A stretch of 18,053 nt of DNA from Bacteroidales bacterium (lineage in GTDB: Bacteria; Bacteroidota; Bacteroidia; Bacteroidales; VadinHA17): positions 1-18,053 of the forward strand of contig JAFGXK010000215.1 in the NCBI GenBank assembly GCA_016936695.1. The letters are read 5' to 3'. Shown piece by piece: positions 5,659-13,179 of this stretch. Each line of letters opens with the position of its first letter. The first letter of the stretch is position 1. The notes below the pieces were generated by a model. It saw nothing but the letters and a program-made list of their open reading frames with translations, was not told the origin of the DNA and made no database searches. The position numbers were made by a program, and so were the translations under genes.

Positions 5659-7290
5659 ATGGCAAAAGAGATTAAATTTGATATTGATGCTCGTGCTCAG
5701 CTTAAAGAAGGAGTTGATAAGTTGGCAAACGCAGTAAAGGTAACCCTCGGCCCCAAGGGTCGCAATGTGGTTCTTGAGAAGAAATTTGGTGCTCCTCATA
5801 TTACCAAGGATGGTGTAACAGTGGCAAAGGACATTGAACTGTCCGATGCTTATGAGAACATGGGTGCACAGATGGTGAAGGAAGTTGCATCAAAAACAGG
5901 TGATATTGCCGGCGACGGAACCACAACGGCAACAGTTCTTGCTCAGTCAATTATCACTGTTGGTCTCAAGAATATTACCGCAGGTGCAAATCCTATGGAT
6001 GTTAAAAGGGGTATCGACAAAGCAGTTGAGAAAGTTGTTGCTCATCTGAAATCACAGGCACAGGTTGTGGGCAATGATCTCAGCAAGATCGAGCAGGTTG
6101 CAAGGATTTCAGCCAATGATGATGTTGAGATAGGCAAGCTCATCGCCGAAGCAATGGAAAAAGTGAAGAAAGAAGGTGTTATCACTGTTGAGGAAGCAAA
6201 AGGCACCACTACATCAGTTGAGGTTGTTGAGGGGATGCAGTTTGACCGCGGTTATATTTCGGCTTATTTCGTTACCGACACCGAGAAAATGGAAGCTCAG
6301 CTTGAAAATCCGTTTATTCTGATTTATGACAAGAAGATCTCTTCAATGAAGGATATGCTTCCGATTCTTGAATCAACTGCCCAGAACGGCCGTCCGCTTC
6401 TTATTATTTCTGAAGATGTTGAAGGAGAAGCTCTCGCTACGCTAGTCGTTAACAGGCTCCGCGGCTCTCTCAGGGTTTGTGCCGTTAAAGCTCCGGGTTT
6501 TGGCGACAGGAGAAAAGAAATGCTTGAAGACATTGCCATTCTGACAGGGGGTACCGTTATTTCCGAAGAGAAAGGTCTGAAGCTTGAGCATGCAACCCTG
6601 GATATGCTCGGAACAGCCGAAAAAGTCACCGTAAACAAGGAAAACACAACCGTCGTTAACGGATTTGGCGACAAGGAAATGATCAAGGCAAGAGTAAACC
6701 AGATCAAGCAGCAGATGACCACCACCACTTCCGACTACGACAAGGAGAAACTGCAGGAGCGTCTTGCAAAACTGTCAGGCGGCGTTGCAGTCCTTTACAT
6801 CGGAGCTGCTTCGGAAGTTGAAATGAAGAACAAGAAAGACCGTGTTGATGATTCACTTCACGCAACACGCGCTGCTATTGAGGAAGGAACAGTACCGGGC
6901 GGTGGCGTGGCATATATCCGCGCTATCGCGTCACTCGCAAAGCTCAAGGGTGACAACGAAGACCAGACAACCGGTATCGAGATCATCAAGCGCGCTATTG
7001 AGGAGCCTCTCCGCCAGATAGCTCTGAATTCAGGCAAGGAAGGTGCTGTCATCGTGCAGGCCGTCAAAGCCGGAAAGGGTGATTATGGTTACAATGCCCA
7101 GACCGATAAATTCGAGAAACTCTACGATTCAGGCGTAATTGATCCTGTAAAGGTAGTAAGGGTTGCTCTCGAGAATGCCGCTTCAGTTGCCGGAATGTTC
7201 CTTACAACCGAAGCAGTGGTTGTTGACGAGAAAGAAGAAAAACAGCCTCCGATGCCGCCTCAGGGCATGGGTGGAGGAATGCCCTATTAA
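5659..7290 (+). CDS. groEL: Chaperonin GroEL (60 kDa)
   Basis: 543 residues, full length. The 14-mer folds client proteins in an ATP-driven cycle with GroES. ATP-site motifs are intact: TLGPKGRNV (29-37), DGVTVAKDIE (51-60), GDGTTT (85-90), and GTVPGGGVAY in the C-terminal equatorial part with its neighbouring catalytic region. The apical domain (about 190-370) has the usual YISAYFVTDTEKME and CAVKAPGFGDRRKEML segments. The tail ends in a short GMGGGMPY version of the Gly-Met repeat. Only one groEL is visible here. It is cotranscribed with groES, and a perfect palindrome follows 26 nt after the stop. Confidence 0.99.
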   Translation: MAKEIKFDIDARAQLKEGVDKLANAVKVTLGPKGRNVVLEKKFGAPHITKDGVTVAKDIELSDAYENMGAQMVKEVASKTGDIAGDGTTTATVLAQSIITVGLKNITAGANPMDVKRGIDKAVEKVVAHLKSQAQVVGNDLSKIEQVARISANDDVEIGKLIAEAMEKVKKEGVITVEEAKGTTTSVEVVEGMQFDRGYISAYFVTDTEKMEAQLENPFILIYDKKISSMKDMLPILESTAQNGRPLLIISEDVEGEALATLVVNRLRGSLRVCAVKAPGFGDRRKEMLEDIAILTGGTVISEEKGLKLEHATLDMLGTAEKVTVNKENTTVVNGFGDKEMIKARVNQIKQQMTTTTSDYDKEKLQERLAKLSGGVAVLYIGAASEVEMKNKKDRVDDSLHATRAAIEEGTVPGGGVAYIRAIASLAKLKGDNEDQTTGIEIIKRAIEEPLRQIALNSGKEGAVIVQAVKAGKGDYGYNAQTDKFEKLYDSGVIDPVKVVRVALENAASVAGMFLTTEAVVVDEKEEKQPPMPPQGMGGGMPY

Positions 7291-7316
7291 TAAATAATGA
7301 TTTATCGAATCCACAT

Positions 7317-7346
7317 TGTAGAGCCAAGGCATGCCTTGGCTCTACA
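7317..7346. repeat. Perfect 30-bp palindrome between groEL and lepA
   Basis: Two 15-nt arms (7317-7331 and 7332-7346) are exact reverse complements, beginning TGTAGAG and meeting at GGCATGCC. Similar GTAGAG/CTCTAC palindromes are known as dispersed elements in many environmental bacterial genomes. It may also end groEL transcripts, although the following sequence (TGTTTATAAT) is only mildly T-rich. No second copy was seen in this window. Confidence 0.85.
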
Positions 7347-7376
7347 TGTTTATAATATACGTGTTTTATAATTTTA

Positions 7377-7384
7377 TATATTTG
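7377..7384 (+). promoter_or_regulatory. Putative lepA promoter (-7 element)
   Basis: TATATTTG fits the Bacteroidota -7 consensus exactly. There is no clear TTTG 19-21 nt upstream; only a T-rich TGTTTA (7348-7352) lies in the area, at the edge of the palindrome. Transcription would start near 7390, about 20 nt before the lepA ATG. Confidence 0.5.
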
Positions 7385-7410
7385 CACCTGTTTTTCAGAT
7401 TATCAGCCGG

Positions 7411-9198
7411 ATGCACCGAATCAGAAATTTCTGTATAATAGCACATATCGACCATGGGAAAAGTACCCTGGCCGATCGTCTGCTTGAAAGAACCAATACC
7501 GTAAATGAAAGAGAATTCCAGAATCAGGTGCTCGACAACATGGATCTCGAGAGGGAGAGGGGCATAACCATAAAGAGCCATGCCATTCAGATGGAATATA
7601 TCCATAACGGTGAAGAATATTTTCTGAACCTCATTGATACCCCCGGACATGTTGATTTCTCTTACGAGGTGTCCAGATCAATTGCCTCATGTGAAGGAGC
7701 GCTCCTTGTAATTGATGCGACTCAGGGTATCCAGGCCCAGACGATCTCAAATCTTTACATGGCCATCGATCACGACCTTGAGATAATCCCGGTGCTGAAC
7801 AAAATGGACATGGCAAATGCAATGCCCGAGGATGTCAAGGATCAGATTGTTGATCTTGTGGGATGCAAAAGGGAAGATATAATAGAGGCAAGTGCAAAGA
7901 CCGGATCGGGCATCGACATAATCCTCGAACGGATAGTGGACACTATACCTCCACCCGCAGGTAATCCCGATGCACCCCTGCAGGCACTGATTTTTGATTC
8001 AATATTCAATTCTTTCAGGGGGATAATAGCCTATTTTAAAATTGTCAACGGTACCATAAGGAAGGGAGACAAGGTTAAGTTTTTCAGTACCGGGCATGAA
8101 TATGCAGCTGAGGAAATAGGTGTTCTTAAAATGAAGCAGAGTCCACGCGAAGAGATGGGGGCAGGTGATGTCGGATACATCATTTCAGGGATTAAGGATT
8201 CCTCTGAGGTCAAGGTCGGAGATACCATTACACATGTCAGGAACCCTTGTTCCCATGCTATTGCAGGTTTTGAAGATGTGAAGCCCATGGTTTTTGCGGG
8301 TATCTACCCTGTGGATGCGGACGAATATGAAGATCTGAGGATCTCGATTGAGAAGCTTCAGCTTAACGATGCATCCCTGTCATTTATCCCGGAATCCTCG
8401 GCAGCCCTTGGATTCGGATTCAGGTGCGGCTTCCTCGGGCTGCTCCACATGGAAATAATACAGGAAAGACTCGACCGTGAATTCGATATGGATGTGATCA
8501 CCACGGTGCCGAACGTATCCTATAAGGTTTATACAACAAAGGGAGAAGAGATAGATGTCCATAATCCCTCGGGACTGCCTGCACTTAATTATATCGATCG
8601 TATCGAGGAGCCTTACATTGTAGCACAGGTCATCACTCAGTCAGACTATGTAGGCTCTATCATGAACCTCTGCATCGATAAAAGGGGTACCCTGAAAAAT
8701 CAGGTTTATCTGACGCGCGACAGGGTTGAGCTGACCTTTGAGATGCCTCTTTCAGAAATAGTATTTGATTTCTACGACAAGCTCAAGAGCATCTCCAAGG
8801 GATATGCCTCATTTGATTACTATTACACTGCATATCAGAAAGCCGACCTTGTAAGGCTCGACATACTTCTTAACGGGGAGATGGTAGATGCACTTTCAAC
8901 TTTGATATACAAAGGTCATGCCTATGATTTCGGCAGGAAGATATGCGAGAAGCTCAAGGAACTTATTCCCCGTCAGCAGTTCGATATTGCTATCCAGGCT
9001 GCCATCGGAGCCAAGATTATTTCGAGGGAAACGGTTAAGGCAGTTAGAAAGGATGTAACGGCCAAATGTTACGGTGGCGATATAACCCGAAAGCGTAAAC
9101 TTCTGGAAAAACAGAAGAAGGGAAAGAAGAGAATGAGGCAGATCGGGAATGTTGAAGTACCCCAGCAGGCTTTTCTTGCTGTACTAAAACTAGACTGA
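7411..9198 (+). CDS. lepA: Elongation factor 4 (LepA) GTPase
   Basis: 595 residues, the usual length. LepA binds the ribosome and acts in initiation or back-translocation under stress. GTPase motifs are intact: G1 AHIDHGKST (11-19), effector region RGITIKSHA, G3 DTPGHVD (77-83), G4 NKMD and a G5-type SAKTG. Domain II, then domains III and V (YEVxM-type elongation factor folds), follow. The unique LepA C-terminal domain is present with YGGDITRKRKLLEKQKKGKKRMR near the end and a terminal VPQQAFLAVLK. It is preceded by its own likely promoter and followed at some distance by an intrinsic terminator, so it is probably monocistronic. Confidence 0.98.
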   Translation: MHRIRNFCIIAHIDHGKSTLADRLLERTNTVNEREFQNQVLDNMDLERERGITIKSHAIQMEYIHNGEEYFLNLIDTPGHVDFSYEVSRSIASCEGALLVIDATQGIQAQTISNLYMAIDHDLEIIPVLNKMDMANAMPEDVKDQIVDLVGCKREDIIEASAKTGSGIDIILERIVDTIPPPAGNPDAPLQALIFDSIFNSFRGIIAYFKIVNGTIRKGDKVKFFSTGHEYAAEEIGVLKMKQSPREEMGAGDVGYIISGIKDSSEVKVGDTITHVRNPCSHAIAGFEDVKPMVFAGIYPVDADEYEDLRISIEKLQLNDASLSFIPESSAALGFGFRCGFLGLLHMEIIQERLDREFDMDVITTVPNVSYKVYTTKGEEIDVHNPSGLPALNYIDRIEEPYIVAQVITQSDYVGSIMNLCIDKRGTLKNQVYLTRDRVELTFEMPLSEIVFDFYDKLKSISKGYASFDYYYTAYQKADLVRLDILLNGEMVDALSTLIYKGHAYDFGRKICEKLKELIPRQQFDIAIQAAIGAKIISRETVKAVRKDVTAKCYGGDITRKRKLLEKQKKGKKRMRQIGNVEVPQQAFLAVLKLD

Positions 9199-9319
9199 AC
9201 CGACCTGCAGAGATGATTTTTTTTAATAAAGGAAGGCAGTTTGAAAAAAATTATTACATTAGTTCCGGGAAAATGAAGTGTTCTTCATAAGAATCACCCT
9301 TCTATCTAACCTAGACACA

Positions 9320-9357
9320 ATACCCTGATCTAAGAAACTGATCGGGGTATTTTTTTA
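9320..9357 (+). terminator. Intrinsic terminator downstream of lepA
   Basis: ATACCCTGATC (9320-9330) and GATCGGGGTAT (9340-9350) form an 11-bp stem with one G-T pair and a 9-nt loop, followed by a T-run (9350-9356). It works only for plus-strand transcripts and lies about 120 nt after the lepA stop. The T-run overlaps the stop codon of the convergent rprY-like gene. A smaller hairpin (ATGAAG/CTTCAT, 9273-9288) lies between lepA and this terminator. Confidence 0.85.
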
Positions 9358-10041
9358 GCATATAAGCCTGTAGCCCTTACCGTGTATATTAAGGATCTTA
9401 ACCTCAGGGTCCTTTTTCAGGTATTTCCTCAGTCTGGTGATATATACATCCATGCTTCTGGCGTTGAAGTAGTTATCGTCGATCCAGATGTTTTTCAGAG
9501 CATAGTTCCTCTCGAGGATCTCATTCCTGTGCCTGTAAAGGAGCATGAGCAGTTCCGATTCCTTTGTGGTAAGGCTTATTTGTTGATCCTTGAAGTTCAG
9601 CAGCTGTCTTTTGCTGTCGAAAGTATATCCGCCTATCTGATGAAGTTCTTCATTCTTCACTTCAGCGACTGGTCCGGTTGTTCTTCTGAAGATAGCCTCT
9701 ATTCTGTAGAGAAGCTCTTCCATATTGAACGGTTTTGTAATGTAATCGTCGGCACCAGTCTTGAATCCCTCGATAATATCATCCTCCTGATTCCTGGCAG
9801 TAAGGAAGATCACAGGTATTGACGGATCGATGTCCCTAACGGCTTTTGCGAGTGCCAGTCCGTCCATTTCAGGCATCATGATATCGAGGATGCACAGGTC
9901 GAACATTCCTGAGGAGAAATGTTCCAGGGCAGCCCTGCCATTGACGAACAGGGTTGTCTCATATTCCTTGGCCTGAAGGTAGTTCCTTAACAGGGAACCC
10001 AGGTTCCCGTCATCTTCAGCAAGCAGAATTCTCTTTTTCAT
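9355..10041 (-). CDS. rprY: OmpR-family response regulator, RprY-like
   Basis: 228 residues. The receiver domain (about 3-115) has the acidic pair E9/D10-D11, the phosphoacceptor D53 in LDIMMPEMDG, T81 and K103 in TKPFNMEEL. The C-terminal winged helix (about 130-228) carries TTKESELLMLL and the NEILERNYALKNIWIDDNYFNARSMDVYITRLRKYL region, ending in INIHGKGYRL. This stretch closely resembles the RprY regulators of Bacteroides, hence the symbol. It lies 44 nt after the cognate kinase gene on the same strand. The regulon is unknown; direct repeats upstream of the kinase may be its own target site. Confidence 0.93.
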   Translation of the reverse strand: MKKRILLAEDDGNLGSLLRNYLQAKEYETTLFVNGRAALEHFSSGMFDLCILDIMMPEMDGLALAKAVRDIDPSIPVIFLTARNQEDDIIEGFKTGADDYITKPFNMEELLYRIEAIFRRTTGPVAEVKNEELHQIGGYTFDSKRQLLNFKDQQISLTTKESELLMLLYRHRNEILERNYALKNIWIDDNYFNARSMDVYITRLRKYLKKDPEVKILNIHGKGYRLIC

Positions 10042-10085
10042 TTTATTCTGTTTAAGTTTTTAAGGCAAGATAATAGGGATCAGAT

Positions 10086-11642
10086 TCATTTCTCACCGTT
10101 TTGAGGGATGAACAAAATAAATTTTGATCCTTTACCTGTCTGGCTTTCAACCTTGATTGTCCCGTTATGTTCGTCAATAATTTTTTTTACGTAGCTTAAT
10201 CCGAGTCCGAATCCTTTCACGTTATGTACATTTCCTGAGTGGACACGGTAGAATTTGTCAAATATTCTTTTCAGGTTTTCCTTGCTGATTCCTATCCCGT
10301 TGTCTTCTACTGAGATCAGCAGTCCTTTTCTGGTGTTGCGGGTTGAGACAATAATTTCCGGTTTGTCGACAGAGTATTTAATTGCGTTATCGATCAGGTT
10401 CGAAATAGCATTTAGAAGGTGGGCTTCATCAACAGGTGCAACTGAATTCTCGGCCTCCAGCTCTTTTTTGATCTTTCCTCCCCGTGCTTCAATCTGGAGT
10501 GTGAAATTATCGACCGCCTTACTGACCAGGCTGTGGATATCCATTCTGGAGAATGATAATTTTGTTTTCATTCTTTCAAAGACAGCCATCTGCAGTACTT
10601 TCTCTACCTGAAATTTGAGCCTCATGCTCTCATCTGAAATAATTCCTGAAAGGTGGCTTATGTTTTTATTCTTATCGGGAATTGACTTATCGGAAATCAT
10701 CTGTGATGCCAGCGAGATAGTCGATATTGGAGTCTTGAGCTCGTGAGTCATATTGTTGATGAAGTCGTTCCTTATTTCCGACATTTTTTTCTGACGGAAG
10801 ATAACGATAAAGGTACTGGTTGACAGAAGCAGCAGAAGGAGGGTAAATATGAGGGATAAGCCCGCCAGGGTTCCTATCTGCCTGAATTTGTACTGGTCTT
10901 CCTGCAGGCAGTAAAGTACCAGCTGGTTCTGGCTCGGAGCCGGATCGTTAGGGAAAAGCTGGATGATAAACTTGTTCGTTCCGGGTGCATCGGTAAATCC
11001 AGGGGTTCTCCAGATAGTTCCGAGCCTTCCCGATCTGATTGCAAATTCAAAGTCGAGATGTATGCCGGCATTGTTGAGGGCCTTTCGCAGGAGAGGATTT
11101 ATTTTTTCAGGATCAATCCTGTCTCTTATGTCAGGAGTGGTCTGAAGTATCTGTTCCATTATTCTTTCCACGTAAACGATCTTGTTGCTTACCCGTTTTG
11201 AAAGCCCTGCATTTAATATCTGATCCGATGGTTCAGTGACGTCTTCCTCGGGTATGGGGGAAATATCCCTGGCAGTGATGTATATCTTCTGACCAGAGCT
11301 GGAGACTATGAAATCATTGTCGCGATTTCCGAAACCATAGACCTCGGGAAGTTTTGGATCGGAACTGTAGCCCCTGAGTCTGTTGGCAAGAGGGGAGGTG
11401 GCCGGAATAACTGCAGTTACCGAATCGGTCGATTCCGGCTCGATCTCGTCGACTATGTAATCAATGATTTCCTGCGCTTCCAGGTCAAGGACCACCGACT
11501 CAAGGGCTTTGTTTGCGTTGTAGCGGAATTGCTGATCGGTTATTTCAATAGCATTTTTAATCCAGTAAAGCTGTACCAGGATCAGGCCTGAAATGACGAA
11601 GAAGAATAATATGGCTAATAAGACTATTGTTTTCCGCTTCAT
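10086..11642 (-). CDS. rprX: Sensor histidine kinase, RprX-like
   Basis: 518 residues. Topology is a membrane helix at about 5-27, a roughly 230-residue periplasmic sensor region with no recognised fold, a second helix at about 257-282, then the cytoplasmic kinase. The phosphoacceptor is H300 in NNMTHELKTPIS. ATP-binding motifs are all present: N box NLIDNAIKYS, G1 VEDNGIGIS, F box FDKFYRV and G2 GFGLGLSYVKKI. It should autophosphorylate and transfer phosphate to D53 of the adjacent regulator. The stimulus is not evident from the sequence. Its ATG lies only 7 nt after a possible -7 promoter element, so the transcript may be nearly leaderless or translation may start slightly later. Confidence 0.93.
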   Translation of the reverse strand: MKRKTIVLLAILFFFVISGLILVQLYWIKNAIEITDQQFRYNANKALESVVLDLEAQEIIDYIVDEIEPESTDSVTAVIPATSPLANRLRGYSSDPKLPEVYGFGNRDNDFIVSSSGQKIYITARDISPIPEEDVTEPSDQILNAGLSKRVSNKIVYVERIMEQILQTTPDIRDRIDPEKINPLLRKALNNAGIHLDFEFAIRSGRLGTIWRTPGFTDAPGTNKFIIQLFPNDPAPSQNQLVLYCLQEDQYKFRQIGTLAGLSLIFTLLLLLLSTSTFIVIFRQKKMSEIRNDFINNMTHELKTPISTISLASQMISDKSIPDKNKNISHLSGIISDESMRLKFQVEKVLQMAVFERMKTKLSFSRMDIHSLVSKAVDNFTLQIEARGGKIKKELEAENSVAPVDEAHLLNAISNLIDNAIKYSVDKPEIIVSTRNTRKGLLISVEDNGIGISKENLKRIFDKFYRVHSGNVHNVKGFGLGLSYVKKIIDEHNGTIKVESQTGKGSKFILFIPQNGEK

Positions 11643-11649
11643 ACAGATA

Positions 11650-11700
11650 CAAAAGTACTGGTATATATTGTATTAACGCCATCCTTTAACGTTCTTTAAC
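11650..11700 (-). promoter_or_regulatory. Candidate promoter and OmpR-type direct repeats upstream of the kinase gene
   Basis: On the minus strand TACTTTTG (11657-11650) fits the -7 consensus TAnnTTTG, with no TTTG at the -33 position. GTTAAAG occurs at 11700-11694 and 11690-11684, exactly 10 bp apart, and GTTAATA follows at 11677-11671. Tandem repeats at one-turn spacing are how OmpR-family regulators usually bind, so activation by the RprY-like protein in place of a -33 box is plausible. A further inverted repeat AGTTAA-N5-TTAACT lies at 11731-11747. Confidence 0.4.
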
Positions 11701-11815
11701 ACCACTCGCAGGATAAGACATCGGGAAGAAAGTTAAGAAATTTAACTTTTTATTAAAGTTCTGTTAATATTGATGTTTAGGAGTAAAAACATTTTTTTAT
11801 TCAAAAAGTCCGTCG

Positions 11816-11823
11816 TATCTTTG
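11816..11823 (+). promoter_or_regulatory. Possible Bacteroidota -7 element
   Basis: TATCTTTG is a perfect match to the -7 consensus on the plus strand, with only a T-run (11792-11798) in the -33 area. No protein gene follows on this strand before the terminator at 11904-11931. Confidence 0.4.
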
Positions 11824-11830
11824 TAAAGTG

Positions 11831-11848
11831 TTTGGCATGATATTTGTT
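11831..11848 (+). promoter_or_regulatory. Possible sigma-54 promoter
   Basis: TTGGCATG (11832-11839) and TTGT (11844-11847) give GG-N10-GT, differing from the canonical GG-N10-GC only in the last base. The -24 half is the same TTGGCAT seen before groES. The predicted start is near 11859. Confidence 0.4.
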
Positions 11849-11858
11849 TCATACGATA

Positions 11859-11938
11859 TAGAGGTTTTTTTCATAGGTTAGGTTAGTTTTAGGGTTATCA
11901 AAAAAGAGCCGCCCCGCCCGGGGCGGTTCTTCATTTTT
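11859..11938 (+). ncRNA. Candidate small RNA
   Basis: A stretch of about 80 nt lies between the promoter-like elements at 11816-11848 and a hairpin followed by T5. It has no credible reading frame; a 14-codon frame from the ATG at 11837 is the only one. The 5' part has an unstructured-looking run of GGTTA-type words (11876-11880, 11881-11885, 11892-11897), and the 3' end is the GC-rich hairpin. The hairpin serves the opposite strand too, so the transcript is a prediction only. Confidence 0.35.
11900..11938. terminator. Bidirectional intrinsic terminator
   Basis: A 12-bp stem (11904-11915 with 11920-11931, one G-T pair) carries a GCCC loop. On the minus strand it runs into six T residues (11905-11900), just after the last gene of the acpP operon. 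On the plus strand it is followed by CA and T5 (11934-11938). Confidence 0.85.
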
Positions 11939-11953
11939 ACCAGGCTAAGAGAG

Positions 11954-12391
11954 TCAGAAGAGGTATTTCAGGTTTTTATCCTTAAGCGACTTTAAATCAA
12001 TATTAAAGACTCCCGTTATGGAGTCAGTTTCCCTGAGGTCTGAGATCAATTTTTCAAGGTTTTGTTCTTCTGTTGACCCCGGGATAATGATCAGGAAATC
12101 GATATTTTTAAGTTTTGGCAGAAGGAAATTTTTAAGCGACCTGTTGCAGACCAGCTGAAGGCCTGATGTCGGGTGGAATGGAGAATCAGAAAAGCGGCTG
12201 AAACGGAATTCAGCTCCTGTTTCATCCGCGAATTCAACAGGATCGATGCTTTTAAGCGAGATCCCCAGTTTCTTATTCAGCTTCAGAGAAAGCCTGTAAT
12301 CTGGTTCAGGTGATACAATACCTATCAACGATGGTATATCATCATCACTTGCAGGCAGATGGAATTTTTTTATCTTACCGGTATTCCTCAT
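11954..12391 (-). CDS. IPExxxVDY family protein
   Basis: 145 residues. The protein has the two signatures of this small Bacteroidota family: SPEPDYRLSLKLNKKLGISL (about 27-46, family DYRL..lNk.Lgi) and FLLPKLKNIDFLIIIPG (about 88-104), which is the position of the name-giving IPExxxVDY. The match there is relaxed: L-P-K, and I-D-F instead of V-D-Y. No enzymatic motif, signal peptide or membrane helix is visible. It starts 23 nt after rnc and is the last gene before the terminator, so it is the distal member of acpP-fabF-rnc. The biochemical function of the family is unknown to me. Confidence 0.8.
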   Translation of the reverse strand: MRNTGKIKKFHLPASDDDIPSLIGIVSPEPDYRLSLKLNKKLGISLKSIDPVEFADETGAEFRFSRFSDSPFHPTSGLQLVCNRSLKNFLLPKLKNIDFLIIIPGSTEEQNLEKLISDLRETDSITGVFNIDLKSLKDKNLKYLF

Positions 12392-12414
12392 CGCAATTAA
12401 CTTGAACCCTAAAG

Positions 12415-13179
12415 TTAAGAAAAGCGTGGTAAGCTGTTGCCTGATTGTGGGAAATCTTTAATCATGGACCATGCCTTACCTGCGGCTTCCTGTTCGGCCT
12501 CTTTCTTTGATGCGCCCTGTCCTGTTCCGTAAATCTTATGGTCAATCAGCAGTATTGCTGAAAATACTGATTTTTTGAGTTTGAAATCATACTCCTCCTT
12601 GTACTCGAACGTGAGGTTGACCTTTGTTTTCTGGGTCCATTCGAATACAAGACTTTTGTAATCAGTATCGGTATCTACAATTTCCCCGAGGTCAAGGTAT
12701 TTCCTGAAAACTCTGTTTATGAAGAGTTTTTTTGTCTTTTTGAAACCCCGGTCAACGAAAAGAGCTCCGATAAGAGCCTCGAGCGCATCGCCGTAAAGGT
12801 TTTTGGTCGGACACTGTGAATTGACGTTGCTTACCAGTATCTTGTCTATTCCCATTGATATCGCCAGCTGATTAAGGATATCGCGGTTAACGATCCTCGA
12901 CCTGATCTTGGTCATGAATCCCTCGCTGGCTTCGGGAAATTTCTCAAAAAGATAATCGGAGAGAATGGCATCGAGAACGGCGTCTCCAAGGAATTCGAGC
13001 CGTTCATTGTTTATTCTCTGTCCGTCAGGAAGGGTGAATGATGCTGACCGGTGAATAAAAGCTGCTTCGTAAAGGCGGATATTGGATGTCCTGAAACCGG
13101 TAATCTCCTTCAGGCGGGAAGCGAATTCCCGCTTGTCGACGACATAGGTTCCGTTATTTTTTAACGAAAAGAAGGACAC
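12415..13179 (-). CDS. rnc: Ribonuclease III
   Basis: 254 residues. RNase III cleaves double-stranded RNA in rRNA and mRNA maturation. The catalytic domain has the signature NERLEFLGDAVLD (58-70) with E62 and D66, and the second acidic pair D131/E134 in GDALEALIGALF. The double-stranded RNA-binding domain follows (about 172-243), ending GASKKEAEQEAAGKAW. Its ATG overlaps the fabF stop codon by one base, implying coupled translation. The acpP-fabF-rnc order is widespread in bacteria. Confidence 0.97.
   Translation of the reverse strand: MSFFSLKNNGTYVVDKREFASRLKEITGFRTSNIRLYEAAFIHRSASFTLPDGQRINNERLEFLGDAVLDAILSDYLFEKFPEASEGFMTKIRSRIVNRDILNQLAISMGIDKILVSNVNSQCPTKNLYGDALEALIGALFVDRGFKKTKKLFINRVFRKYLDLGEIVDTDTDYKSLVFEWTQKTKVNLTFEYKEEYDFKLKKSVFSAILLIDHKIYGTGQGASKKEAEQEAAGKAWSMIKDFPQSGNSLPRFS

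Noticed and set aside
6324..6728. 134-codon open frame on the minus strand inside groEL
   Set aside because: It lies wholly opposite the highly conserved GroEL apical domain, is rich in Ser/Ile/Val as expected for an antisense shadow, and matches no family.
9273..9290. Five-codon frame plus hairpin after lepA as an attenuator
   Set aside because: Nothing on the plus strand follows that could be attenuated; the next gene is convergent. The small hairpin is more likely part of the lepA 3' end.
9382..9822. 146-codon open frame on the plus strand opposite the response regulator
   Set aside because: It mirrors the rprY-like gene, has no recognisable motif, and begins inside the conserved winged helix.
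11837..11881. 14-codon frame starting at the ATG in the 11831-11848 element
   Set aside because: The ATG overlaps the promoter-like element, the peptide has no signal of coding, and a leader peptide would need a gene downstream on the same strand, which is absent.
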